Below, piece after piece: positions 37,770 to 49,235 of a DNA stretch of 64,000 nucleotides. The number at the start of each line of letters is the position of its first letter. Within the stretch, counting starts at the first letter, position 1. A program made the position numbers and the translations under genes. The notes beneath the pieces were generated by a model that was given only the letters and a program-made list of their open reading frames with translations, had not been told where the DNA came from and did not search any database. This DNA is from Saccopteryx bilineata (lineage: Eukaryota > Chordata > Mammalia > Chiroptera > Emballonuridae): positions 126,198,522 through 126,262,521 of the forward strand of contig NC_089490.1 of NCBI RefSeq assembly GCF_036850765.1. The letters run 5' to 3'.

Positions 37770-37985
37770 ATTTCTTATCCTTGTTGTCAAGGCTGTAAGT
37801 CTCATGGTCAGAAATCTGCCACTTTCTTGCTCTGTGATATTGAAGAAACCATTTAGTCTTCAGAGTTCTCTTTTCTAAAGTGGAGAAAAACATCCCTGTC
37901 TCACAGCATCATGGGAAACGTTAAATGCAATAGCACTTAGCAAAGTGACTGCTTCACAGAGGGAGCTTAATAAACATTTAGTTTC
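37770..37985 (+). repeat. MIR element
   Basis: 'ttgctctgtgatattgaagaaaccatttagtcttc', 'tctaaagtggagaaaaacatccctgtctcacag' and 'gagggagcttaataaacattt' follow the MIR consensus order. Confidence 0.7.
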
Positions 37986-39166
37986 TTCTGTCCTTAGCTG
38001 AGTTTTACATAGCTTGTGACATTTCTCACTGATGCAGGCTCCTGTCCCCACATCCAGCCAGAACAGTAGCTCTGTTCTGCTCTTCCCTCTGTGACTTCCT
38101 CTTTATAAACCAGAAATGTTATCGAACGGGTCTCAAACAGAAATTCAGCTTTTATTGTAAGATAACACTCCCCAAGTCTTGTTGATGATAGCTCATAGAA
38201 TTGTGTGCTGGCTGGGTGCCTATTTGTTGGTTTACACATCTGGATGTTTCTGGGATGTGGCTGTCTTCTCTCAGCTCTCCTCCCGAGCAGAAGTGGAAGC
38301 TGAGACATTTCTCCTGACTTTCATATTACTTCTAATTTAATGTCATAGAAACATGTATAACCTTAAATTTTAAAAATAAAACTTGACTGAGTTCTGCTAT
38401 AGTATCACTCCACTATATATATTTGATTGCAGTATGCCAGCCCTTCCTTATTTATTCAGAAACCAACCATCAAGTACCTTCAGTATGCTTGACTCTGTGG
38501 CTCACTGATTCTCATTTGAGAATCATAAAAAAATTTATTTTGGAGCATAATCAAAAATACCAACTGGAGCTGCATTCTCCAGTCTGGATATAGAAACAGA
38601 TGAATCTTTACATTCTGTAGCAAACTTAATTATCAAAATTATACAGGCAGAAATTTACTTTGTCCCTTAATAGAGTCAACCTATCTTTAGAGTTCATAAT
38701 AAATTATTATAAATTATTTTTTCATTTGACATTCATATCTTTCATAAGTTAGCCTTTATGAAGTAGAGGACTAATATTTATTATGGTAATTTTTAAAAAT
38801 TCAGATTGTAAGCAAATGAAAATAAAACATATGTATAAGAATGCCAACTTGGAGACAATTCATTCTGCTGTTTCTTTCCAACAAATATTTATATATGTTT
38901 ATTCCAAAGCATGGGCTCTTAGAGGAGGTCTTTTCTGGGAAGGGGGAGTCCTTTATCCAAAGGAATGTAAGACATACTCTCATCTGTTATTCTTGAGAAA
39001 AAGCAGATACTAGAGAGATAGGCCAAGTACAAAGACTTCAACTGAGACGTGAAGTCTTCTATTTAACAAGATTCTTTGGGGGTGGGGAGCTGGGAGGGAT
39101 TTGTGGAGGTGAGGTCTGGAGATTCACCTGTGGAACCTGTGCTTTCCTTCCTCTTCCACCTGAAAG
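37986..39166. other. Intergenic DNA, nothing assigned
   Basis: Single-copy-looking. A pyrimidine-rich run with AG at 39166 ('ctttccttcctcttccacctgaaag') precedes the small ORF block below and could be an acceptor. Confidence 0.4.
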
Positions 39167-39230
39167 CCTGCTGGAGAAGGAAGCAGAGGAAATGAGATGA
39201 GGATCAGGCCCTCCGCCGCGGCCAGGAACT

Positions 39231-39395
39231 ATGGAGCAGGCTTGGATCAACCTGATGAGGGCGCTGAACAACAGCATGTCAGCAGGAACTTTGGGGTCCC
39301 TAACCCTAAAGACATTGGCCTCTGTATGTGGAGTTCTATTTGCTCTGTTTGCGCTCTTATTCAGACCCTTCTCCTCAGAAACTGGCACTGGGTAG
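39231..39395 (+). CDS. Candidate 54-residue membrane microprotein ORF
   Basis: ATG at 39231 sits in a strong start context (A at -3, G at +4), just after a CpG-rich stretch (ccgccgcggcc). The frame reads MEQAWINLMRALNNSMSAG.. then a hydrophobic stretch LTLKTLASVCGVLFALFALL flanked by Lys and Arg, then FRPFSSETGTG and TAG. The layout is an amphipathic N-terminus, one membrane span and a short polar tail. It is short enough to be missed by usual length cut-offs. Against it: an overlapping frame starting at 39197 is also open for 69 codons and the antisense strand for 135, so GC composition could explain it. I do not recognise a family and no transcript evidence is available. Confidence 0.3.
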   Translation: MEQAWINLMRALNNSMSAGTLGSLTLKTLASVCGVLFALFALLFRPFSSETGTG

Positions 39396-39399
39396 TCTT

Positions 39400-42300
39400 T
39401 GTCTGACAAGATATGATTGTAAAGAGTAAGAGGCTGTCTCCCATGGACCACAGGGATCAGTGACACTTGTGACCAGAGAAGATGAGTGTGTGCTCTACCC
39501 CAAATTGGCCTCCCTGCATTTTCTTAGGCATGTGTTATTAAACGTTGGTTATCCAAGGAATGCCCGAAAGCATTGTGCTGGCCACAGCGAAACGTCTGAG
39601 ACAGAGGACCCAGAGTCCAGCTAACGCTGGTACTCAGCTCAATGCATGTTTTTTCTTTTCTTTCACTCAGGATAGAATTCATGAACTCTTAGGGAATAGA
39701 CAATGTTCCCCGGTACCTTCAGAGGCGAGAGCAGACTTTTAATTTTTTATTAATTTTTTCCCCCAGATTTCAACCAAGGTGACCAAAGGATAGTTATACA
39801 ATTGAAAAAGAAGAGAGAGCGTACTTTATTTTAATACAGAGAAGCTTAAGACATAGCACACTGAACCAACGTGTACTTAGGCAAGTGTAGGAAAGAGTGA
39901 CTTCATAAGTATCTCTGGGTCCTTTATAAAGTGACCACAAACGAAACCCTGGATTCCACCTGACCTAGCTCCGGTGGGAGTAAAAGCAGTCAGCCTGGCA
40001 CAGCCCTCACACCCACCAATGCCCACGTTTGGGGTCCTTCTGGACAGCTCTGGGTAAAGTGACCCAGAAGGCCACCTCCGTTTCTAGGATTTATATGTCT
40101 TTCTCCTGAGCTATCTAGACTCTTCCAAAGACAAGACTGCTGCTACTCTCCCTGCCCCCACCTCACTGCACTGCAGACACTGCCCCTGCTTCATCCCTGC
40201 TTTATTTATATGAGACTCGACCATGGTATTGTTCAACTCCAGTGCTTGGGCTTAAGGCTTTAAATACAGAGAGCTCTATAAATATTATTTTCATTTTAAT
40301 AGGGCTATTCTTAAAGATCAGAGGAAGAAGAATTCTCAGGCCCAGAGAAACGAGGCCTGATGCTGGGGAGGGAACATCTGACCCGTAGTCCCTCAAACCT
40401 AACCATGTGGGTGCTGCCTGCTCTGCCTGATCAGAAGAATCAGTTCAGAGCTGGTGGAACTTGGAGAGCATTTCCCATCAGGCCCTGCTCCAGCTGACAC
40501 TTGGGAACATATGCGGGTCTGTAGCTGAACAGGCTGCTGGTTATAGCTGAGCTGATCCCTGCTCAAACTGGTTGAAGAGAAGCATCCAGAAGTCTGAGGG
40601 AAAGGGTTTTTCCTCCTAGAATTTCAGACAGCATTTTATTGTAGAAGGCAGAATGAGTAAGAAAAGGAAGAAGTTCATGCAGAACCTCTTTGCCCCCAGT
40701 GTTGGGCTTCCTGAGCATTGCTGTGACAACTCAGCAAGGTTGACTGACTGCTCTCAGACTCCCAGGCTTCTCTATTCATCTCACATAGAGTGTCCTCACA
40801 GACCGCATTGACTTCACACTGCAGCCCAGAGGAGGACGTGTCAGGCAATAAGCAGGAAAAATGCTCAGTTCTTGTTAGAAGAGTCCTAAGTTATAACTTA
40901 ACAGTGTAATTTTTTTTTTTAATTTCCAAAATGTGCTTTTCCTCCAGAGTCCTTGAGCACAGACCTGTGGTTTCTCTCTCCTGGGTTTTACAGTCTGTCT
41001 GCCCCAAGCCAAGAGACTTGGCTCTGTTCCCCCTGAGTCAGAGTCTCTGCTGGTAGCTGAACCCAGGAAGCCCTGGCCCCACATGTCTCCCCGGAACCAC
41101 CAGACCACACAGCCTCCTCTGCTCAATTCTTTGGCTGGGTGTCCTGCCTCAGCTTTGTTTGGAAAAAGATGTCTTACATAACTGCACAACTTACTAAATG
41201 CTCCATTGTCTTCCACTTGGGAGAGCTCAAAATAACCCACTAGTGACTTATGACTTATCACAAAGATAGAATCTGTCACCACATGTCCACAGCTCCATGT
41301 AGCGAGCCTCACCTCTCTTACTCAGATCAATTATCAGCAGCAATTCAACGAACGAACGGGGTTTTTGGGAAATGAGTTCAGGACAAGGTGCAGGAAATAC
41401 GAAGTCCAGTTCAACTATAGGTCACACTACTTTGCCCAGGCAGCACATGAAAGTCATTTGTAATTCAAGATTTAGACAGGGGTCAATTCTGATCTGGTCA
41501 TTCTTTTATTAATCTGATTTTGATAAACACCTGATGAAAGTGAAAGATGTGTGGTCACCATAGGAGAGATACCCAGGCAGTGAAATCAGTTTCTCTTATC
41601 TCACAGGGCAGGGATTTATTGTGAGGCTCCTATTAATAGCCCACAATGCCAAGAACTGATGGGTGCCCTGGACAGCAGAAGCCTTCTGAGCAGAATGAAA
41701 GAAATTCACTGGGTCAGATCTTCTTTTCCATCTGTATTTTCTATGAATTTCTGATTAGTCCTATTGAGACTTCTAGCAATTATTTTAAGCTGGCACTTCT
41801 AGAAAAAAATATATATCTCTCTTAGGATTCAATTTAAAATGAAAAGAACCTTTGCAGGGTGTTGCCAAGGAGCTTCCACTGTATAAGGCAGGGTATAGAC
41901 CAGGAGGAATAAAACACTCTGCATTAGGTGACATTTCCATCTGGTTCTGCTGCCAGAGCAGCCCCGGGGAGAAGAGCGAGAGAGAGGGGGACAGCTTGCT
42001 CCAGCCACTCTCTCTTCCCCATGGACTTCATAGTCTTTCAAGGATCCCCCAAGGCTCTGACTTATTTCTTTCTGCCTCAGACATTTTCTCATCTGAGACC
42101 AGCTACATGATTTGTTTCAGGTAGAGGCACATTTCTTTCCCTGCTGTGACATGTCAGCCAAGCTCTCAGAAAGGTTCTTCTCTAAACTTGGGGAAATGCA
42201 GAATTTCCAAGTACCTTGTGAAGCATACCTGGGCAACACAGAGAAAGAGGAGAGAGGCTCTCTCCCATTCCAACCACTGTCTCTGCTGATTTTCTAATGC

Positions 42301-42630
42301 CTCTGTTTTGGGTCCCAGTCTACCAAGTTCAATGCATGGATCTTTGGCCAGCTGCAGCCAAATTGAGCATGTAAGAAATTTTGCGGTGCTTGAGTTTTGT
42401 GTGCAAATGTAGCTCAGTCTCCTTGTAGTTATCTCACTGGGTTAGAAAGCACTGAGAATAGAAAGAGGCTTTAAAAAGTGATTTCCACAAGGTTCTCTAA
42501 AGCCAGAGTTTCTTGCAGGACCTACTTCCTCTACATGACAGGACAAAATTGTAGCACTTGTAATTTGAAAACCCCACAAACTTTAAAATACTAAGAAAAA
42601 AAATCTACTTCTTTTGGTTTTTTATTTCCA
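39400..42630. other. Intergenic DNA, nothing assigned
   Basis: Mixed single-copy-looking DNA. Open frames near 40875-41312 and 41829-42124 occur on both strands and have no supporting motif. Confidence 0.4.
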
Positions 42631-42631
42631 G

Positions 42632-42661
42632 GAGACAAGGTAAAGTTCAAGTCCACCGCAA
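42632..42661 (+). other. Candidate alternative SSPN micro-exon (exon 4-like)
   Basis: Acceptor 'cttttggttttttatttccag' is followed by 30 bases and donor 'gcaa|gtaaga'. Read after one base carried from upstream, it gives DKVKFKSTA. It joins without a stop to the segment at 44806, and upstream to SSPN exon 3 if that is cut at 33516 (..FYVG|DKVKF..). A shorter 8-base version ending at 'caag|gtaaag' is also possible. Splice signals and phase agreement are the only evidence. Confidence 0.35.
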
Positions 42662-43384
42662 GTAAGAAAATGGAATAGTCTTCATTTTATTTTAATATAA
42701 TCTGCATCTAGAAACGGTAAGGACTACTCATACTACAAGAACAACTCTAGAGGCAGTGCTCAATGTAGCTCATGGAAGTGTCATTATAAAGCCATTTCCT
42801 CTGTGATGCTAACTTGCAGTGTAAGAAGGATTTAGAATACACAGTAGGAAGAAATTCCTAGCTATGAATGTGTAATATGTGGAAGAAATCACCAAGGGAA
42901 CTCGTAGAAACCTTATCCCTGCATAATAATCTTATCTGAAGAATATTAATAAAATGGTACACAACTCTTATTTGAGTGGCTTCATTTAAATTCAACCTAA
43001 AAGGAAATTTTTTTCCAACTGAAAATCATGAAAATTTACCAAACCAACAGACTTTTAATTGTCGAGATCTCTTCTCATGGGTCTCCTGGCCTCTTTTATG
43101 TTTAAAAATACGTCTAGCTTCAGGAATTTTGGAGAGAGAGTAAAAACTAGGTAAGTTAGGGGAAGTAGAAAGAAGTAGAATTGAAATATCAATAAACTAC
43201 CATTTCAAGGTAGCAATAAAATTTATAGCAAAAAATTCTTTAAGAATAGACTAGATATTTTTAGCACATACTTGAAAATAATATGCAAAAATATGATTCT
43301 CTTTAGCTAGACTTGGGAAATCCCAGAATATTATATTAAGGACCCTTTGAATTCAGTGTCTATATGTACTTGACAGGCCATACA

Positions 43385-43590
43385 TTATGTTCATTAAGAG
43401 TATGGTTCTGGAACTAGGTTGCCTGTGTTTAAATTCTAGTGTGTGATCTCATGCAAGCCACCTACTTCCCTGCCTCAATTTCTTCATCTGAAAAAAAAAT
43501 AGGATTTTTGTAAAGAATGAATGATTATTCGTATTAGACTTGGAACAGTGCCTATGATCAATGCTATGTAAGTGTTTGACAATGACAGTG
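43385..43590. repeat. MIR element
   Basis: 'ggttctggaactaggttgcctgtgtttaaattctag', 'ctcatgcaagccacctacttccctgcctcaatttcttcatctg' and 'aagaatgaatgattattc' are a classic MIR run. Confidence 0.8.
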
Positions 43591-43599
43591 ATGATGAGT

Positions 43600-44805
43600 A
43601 TAAGCTGCCAACACATTAAAATTTAGGAGCACATCAGGAAACCAGGAGAACATGCTAGCAACTAAAATTTCTCTAGCAAAGCACTTTGCAAAAACACACA
43701 AACTAATAGATGTTATGTTCTGGAGCTTAAGTACAAAACCGTAATCCCTTTGCCCTAGCCAACACTGGCAGGGCAATGCAGATTATTTTCTTGTGTTTCT
43801 TCTTCAGCCATGGACTCTATTCAGTAAGCAAGCTGGATCAGGGCTTCAAAGTCCTGTATCTGTGAGCCCGGAAGCTCACTGGCCTGGGGAAATGATATGC
43901 CAGGACCAGAGTAAGACTTTTAGATCCCAGAGCCATTCCATGGGCCATTTCCCTGCTCCCATAGATGCAGGAGACTCCAGGTTATAATAAATATTTCATG
44001 TAACCTTTAGGGTAGTAAAAAAGTCACAAAGGGCTTCAAGCAGTGGGCTATATACACTGAGAAGGGCAAAGCTTCCATTTCTCCTTTGGAGATACTGGTG
44101 GATTTATGAACTCAGTGTTCACACAGATACATATGAGTTCTTTCTTCAAGTCTAGCTGGAGGAGTTATTCCTTTCCTACCCAGGCATCAGCTCTGAACCC
44201 TTGCCTAGTACCAGCAGCTCAGGCTCCATGCAGGGGCAGAATCCTGGAAAATTCCTGGAAGGGACCTTCTTTTGACAATAATATGGTTCATTGCAAACTG
44301 GGATTCTTGAACATTATGAATCGATGTCTAGACAGCCAAGGTCAGCACTGGAATCCCAGAGATAAACTTCACAGAGGACTTTTCCAAAACTGTTCTTAAG
44401 GGGCCATGTCACCTGCTCCACAAGCACTTTATGGTGGTGCCAGAAGCGGGCTTACAAGACAAGCCTCCTCTGTCCAATCCTACATGCAGAGTGCTGTAAA
44501 TTGACATCTTGGGTATTCTGGAAGGCTAAGACAAACCAATTTAGATTCGCAACATGCCTGTGAATTAAAAATAGAAATTAAATATAGACATGAGCGAACT
44601 CTCCTGTTGGGGGGAGGTGCCTTCCTTGCCTTTAGCATAAATGTAATGTAATCTGATCAGATCAGAGCAGGTATTCCAAGCTACGTCCATGGCGCTGAAC
44701 ACAGTAGGACTCTGACATCAAAAAAAGACATGAGAACACCACACTCAACTTCAAAGGATCTCCCTTCATGCCCTCTTTTCTCCCTTCACACTCTCTTTCT
44801 TTTAG
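43600..44805. other. Intergenic DNA, nothing assigned
   Basis: Single-copy-looking, ending in a pyrimidine-rich tract (44761-44805) that forms the acceptor of the next feature. Confidence 0.4.
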
Positions 44806-44975
44806 ATGAAGAAGAACCACAGCCAGGAGAGAAGGACCAGGGAGACATTATCATGGAAACCCTTGGCTATCTGCCTGAAGCGTATTGAATTCTTTCCTTC
44901 TGTAATATAAAAGCAGTTCTGGATGAGAGAGAAGACTGTCAGAGTAAATAAAATGGGAGGTACTTAAAAATAAAA
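44806..44975 (+). other. Candidate terminal exon downstream of SSPN (exon 5-like)
   Basis: A long pyrimidine tract ending 'ctctctttcttttag' precedes the segment. In the frame continued from 42632-42661 it reads NEEEPQPGEKDQGDIIMETL and on to LPEAY, with TGA at 44886-44888. In phase 0 it gives a different 34-residue basic tail (MKKNHSQERRTRETLSW..) with TAA at 44908-44910, which would be the product if exon 2 were spliced directly to it. Poly(A) signals AATAAA at 44947-44952 and near 44968 follow. Acceptor, stop and poly(A) signal together look like a real terminal exon. SSPN is known to have a short splice form (microspan) with a different C-terminus; that this is its exon is inference. Confidence 0.4.
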
Positions 44976-45590
44976 GTACCAAAGTTTTTATACTATGTTC
45001 TGTAGAAACCCTAGATTTACTGAAGTTTTGTATACTCCTTTGTAAGAGGAATTAAGCTTCAAATAAGGTTTTTTTCTCTTTTTTTTTTAAATGAAATTAT
45101 TCAATTAAAAAAAATTTTTTTTAAGAGACATTATTTCTCTTTTACTGGAAGGGACCCTTCTGGTCCAACTCGCTCATTTTACAGAAGAGCAAATAAGAGT
45201 GACATGCTCAAAGTTGCTTGGTTCAATGTCTGGCATAAATTCTTCTTTAGTTCTTTTCTTTACTTTTTGTCATATGAAATACAATATTTTACTGTTTGAT
45301 TGGGATCTGTAATTACACAACACTGATTTCAACAAGTTGGATACGCCTGCGAAGTCTTCTCAAGGAGGCTAAGCAAGGTCTTGTTTCCTTCTGGGATAGG
45401 GAGAAAACTCTACATTCATTTTCTTACTATATTCCAGGACATTTCTTTTGATTTTTTTTAAAGAATCTAACAAAATAAAATAAAAGTTACTCATCTGCAC
45501 CCAGCCTGCATGACCCTGAGCGAGCAGAGAAATGAAAAAGGTGATTCAGGGAGACCCGACGCCCTGCTTGGAGAGCGGTAGCTGTACGTG
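44976..45590. other. Intergenic DNA, nothing assigned
   Basis: T-rich runs near 45070-45120 and single-copy-looking DNA; no feature recognised. Confidence 0.4.
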
Positions 45591-45599
45591 CGCCTGGGG

Positions 45600-45947
45600 C
45601 AGGGGTCCCCAAACTTTTTACACAGGGGGCCAGTTCACTGTCCCTCAGACTGTTGGAGGGCCGGACTATAAAAAAAAACTATGAACAAATCCCTATGCAC
45701 ACTGCACATATCTTATTTTAAAGTAAAAAAAACAAAACCGGAACAAATACAATATTTAAAATAAAGAACAAGTAAATTTAAATCAACAAACTGACCAGTA
45801 TTTCAATGGGAACTATGGGCCTGCTTTTGGCTAATGAGATGGTCAATGTGCTCCTCTCATTGACTACCAATGAAAGAGGTGCCCCTTCCGGAAGTGCAGT
45901 GGGGGCTGGATAAATGGCCTCAGGGGGCCGTAGTTTGGGGACCCCTG
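45600..45947. mobile_element. Non-autonomous hAT element, family copy 1
   Basis: Inverted ends 'caggggtccccaaac' and 'gtttggggacccctg' bound 348 bases. The target duplication is 'gcctgggg' (45592-45599) and 'gcctaggg' (45948-45955), 7 of 8 identical. The interior is AT-rich, with 'ggggccagttcactgtccctcagac' at the left. No transposase. Same family as 48779-48986. Confidence 0.9.
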
Positions 45948-46109
45948 GCCTAGGGAGTAGTAACAGGCTGGCCGGAGCAGCCTCTTGGAGAATGTGCACT
46001 CGGTGGTGATTACATGGTATCAGTGACTGAAAGTCCCAAGGGGGCTTCCTCTCTGACTTGGTTAAAAACATTGACCCTAGGACTGGTCAGACTGTTAGTG
46101 GTCCAATTT

Positions 46110-46270
46110 TAGGTTTGGCTCCAATTTACTAGCTATAGACACATGTACGAAATCCTTAACTACTCTATAAGTTCTTACACCCATAAAATTGGAGTAATAA
46201 GAGCCCCTACTTCACAGGGTTATTGTGAAGATCACATGAGTTCATATCTACAACATGCTGGAAACAGGAT
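46110..46270. repeat. MIR element
   Basis: 'tttactagctatagacaca', 'aaaattggagtaataagagcccctacttcacagggttattgtgaag' is a typical MIR core. Confidence 0.75.
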
Positions 46271-46644
46271 TACTTTTAGACTCTACTCCAATGCTCCTCT
46301 TGCCAATACGCATTGGATATTCCTTACTAGTCACTTTCTTATACCTTTGGTGATGTCCTTTTCAAGTCCAATGCCTTAACCACTCAACCATCACAGCCTT
46401 CTGCTGATGTCCTTTTCAAAGCCAGACTTGTCCTCCAGGGAGCTACATGTTGGTGCTGCTAAAGAGTACCAGGATGTTGGTGCCAGCCCTTAAGATGCAT
46501 AAACATCTCCAGTGTGCAAATAATAAGGCATTTTTTATCAGAGCATCAGTCTTTCCAGCGTGTGTTGATCATTTTGCATTTAGTGGGGTTGCAGTGGACC
46601 TCTCAGAAGGTGTCACACAATGACTAGAACACAGAAAAAAAGTG

Positions 46645-47245
46645 GAGAGGGGACTGTTGGACAAATGAGTTTGTAAAATTGGTGTTTTTTGAGTTTGCTC
46701 ACTTTTAGTGTTAAAATATGGCGCTGATAGCCACATGTGTGTTTGCCTTCAAAGCAGGGCAGTTGATTGCAAATTGCAGATACCTTCCTGCTTGGGAGGG
46801 GCCATTGTTTTGATAATGTTTGCTGGAGGAGAGTTTTTCATGCCAGAAAGTTTTGAAAAGGAGAGAAGGAGAGGAGGGAGGGAGAAGCCATGTTTGTAGA
46901 GTGAGAGCAGAGAGAATGCAGAATGCTGAAGAAGAAACCGTGTGCAGTGAAGGAAGAAGGTATGCAGATGGGGAATGAGAGGTGGGGGCTTTTGTGAGCT
47001 CTGCTGAGACTGGTGGGGCTTTGATTCTAGGAGAAACCAGAGAAGATGCTCCTGGTTATGAAACCAGATAATGTGTCAGTGGTTTTGGGAGCCCTGTGTG
47101 TTTGCTTGTCGGCTGGTGCAAGACTTTAATAAAGAAATGGCCCACCATTTTTTGGCTCCACTGTTTCTTTACCATCTGCCCGAATGCAATGAAAACCTGC
47201 ATGTGAATGGCCACGACGGCAGTGACTACTGGCCATATAGTAAGG
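46645..47245 (+). repeat. LTR-like element, plus orientation
   Basis: The 3' part has a poly(A) signal in 'aagactttaataaagaaatgg', then 'gcccaccattttttggctcc', 'ctgcccgaatgcaatgaaaacctgcatgtgaatgg' and 'cggcagtgactactgg'. The reverse complement of 48330-48430 has the same order of words, so both are copies of one LTR family, in opposite orientation. The 5' end is approximate. Probably a solo LTR of an old endogenous retrovirus (class I or related); the family is not assigned. Confidence 0.55.
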
Positions 47246-47249
47246 TGAC

Positions 47250-47800
47250 CAACTTTTTTACAATGAAAAGGAGGATAAAAATAAATTGAAGAAAACAATA
47301 TCGGAAATAAAAAAAACATTTTATTCATTGCAATAATAATACATTATAATATGATAAATGCATAAGAAAAACATTCATAATATCTTATATTGTAATTATG
47401 CTTATATGCCTCTTAATTTTTAATAATAATTGTAAGATAATATTATCTAAATGAGTACTTTTTCATTGAATGAATATTTTTTGTCAATGTATCATCTTGT
47501 AACAATATATTGGAAATATCTGAACAAGAAATATCCTTCATATTGAATTTTACGTGAATTGTGCCTACCTGTCTATGATTGGATATTCACTGAGAGAAAT
47601 AATCGTGAGTCTACAATGTCATATGTGCCACGTCGTGTCTCAGTAAGAAGTACACAAAGCCATTTGCACGCTTGGTAGATCGCAGACTCTCTCAAGGTCT
47701 CCCGTGCAGAGCGCATGCGTCCTTTCCTACAACCACGAACGTAAACACACAGCACAAGCAGTATCTGGAGAATATGGTGGATTGTGTAACTCCTTTCAAA
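47250..47800. other. AT-rich block followed by CpG-bearing block, unassigned
   Basis: Starts 'taaggtgaccaacttttttac' and turns at 47560 into sequence with several CpGs ('cacgtcgtgtctcag', 'gagcgcatgcgtcc', 'cacgaacgtaaac'). This could be a non-autonomous DNA transposon, since CpG retention suggests relative youth, but I cannot pair inverted ends. Confidence 0.3.
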
Positions 47801-48329
47801 ACAATCAGGTCTTGTTCTTCCTCAGTGCATTAGCAAGAGGGATAAAATATTCACCATGAAGCTAAAAAACATTGGACTTTGAAGTCAGTAGGTAAAGCAG
47901 AAATAAACAGCATCCTTGGTCCTGACACCAGAACAGTTAGAAACATTCTTTACCTGCTGAACCTGAAAAAAGGAGCCTGCTTATCTCCTGCCAAGTAAGT
48001 GACTAATGGGAAACCAGCGGAGGGGAGGGGAAGCCGGTGGTGGCCTCTGAAAGGCCCCTCCACTTCCGCTTCAGCGGTGCCCTTGGCAACACCACAGGGG
48101 CCTGAGGGGCTGGGCAGGCGGGGACAGTCGGAGAAAAGGAAAGAATGACTTGAAATACAATGCAGCTGCTGAACTTGCTTTTCATTAACTTTAAATTATA
48201 GCAATTTCTAGACTTTGGGATAACTACTGAAAGGAGAAAAATGGCTAAAATGACAATCCGCCTGCTTTTAGCTTAAGTCAAAATGAGCAGTAATGAAAGT
48301 AAGTCAGCCTGGGACAGTGTAAAGCCAGT

Positions 48330-49235
48330 ATCCACGGCCACCATCACAGCCGCCCGGCCCATGCAGGTTCACATTAGATTCGGACAGACGGTAATGAAAC
48401 AACGGAGCCAAGAACTGGTGGGTCATCATCTTTAATACTAGCTTGCACCCGGCGGGCAAGTAAAAACACACACTGGGCTCCAAAACCCACTCATGCAGGG
48501 CTCACAAAGCTACTGACTTATCCGAGTTTCCTAGAATCAAAGGTCTCTAGCTCACCAGACTTATTCACCTCTGTTCCCCGTCTCCTTCTCTCTGCACAAA
48601 CTCTGCACAAAACTGGCTTCTCCTTCAGCACTCCACCATCTTGGCTGCTTCTCTTGGCCTTCTCCACGTGGCCTTTCTATCCTCTCTGCTGTCTCCTCTA
48701 ATGTTAATCTCAGGAACTGAGAGAGAGCAAGCTCCCGGTCTGCCCCACTTTATAGTGTAGAAATCAAAACCTTTAATCCAGAGGTCCCCAAACTTTTTAC
48801 ACAGGGGGCCAGCTCACTGTCCCTCAGACCGTCGGAGGGCCACCGCATACAGTGCTCCTCTCACTGACCACCAGTGAAAGAAGTGCCCTTTCTGGAAGTG
48901 CGACGGGGGGGGGGGGGGGGGGGGGGCGGATAAATGGCCTCAGGGGGCTGCGTGAGGCCCGCGGGGCCATAGTTTGGGGATGCCTGCTAATCCAATATAC
49001 AAACAAGGAAGTCTCTGATACAAAGTCACTTATCTGAGGCATGATGGGATTCCTCATGAGAGTGCACCACCCTACATGCAATCAGTCAAGGGTGTGGGGA
49101 AAAGCTTAGTCTTAAAACTAAGCCTTAGTCTATAACAACCTGGCCTGCTTACAGCCTGTCCCCACACCCAATGCAAACTATAAGCAATCAAATATATATA
49201 TTATATTTACAAACTTATTTGACCAACAGACAGAA
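48330..49235 (-). repeat. LTR-like element, minus orientation, with nested hAT
   Basis: On the minus strand it contains 'gatgatgacccaccagttct', 'cttggctccgttgtttcatt' and 'tgtccgaatctaatgtgaac', matching the order in the plus-oriented element at 46645-47245. It is split by the hAT at 48779-48986. Boundaries are approximate. Confidence 0.5.
48779..48986. mobile_element. Non-autonomous hAT element, family copy 2, with 22-G run
   Basis: The left end 'cagaggtccccaaactttt' and right end 'agtttggggatgcctg' match the copy at 45600-45947, with part of the AT-rich interior missing. The flanks 'ttaatcca' (48773-48780) and 'ctaatcca' (48987-48994) match at 7 of 8. An uninterrupted run of 22 G lies at 48905-48926 where copy 1 has only a short G run. 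Inserted inside the minus-strand LTR. Confidence 0.85.

Noticed and set aside
39059..39466. 135-codon antisense frame
   Set aside because: Antisense shadow of a GC-rich block; no start context, splice or domain support.
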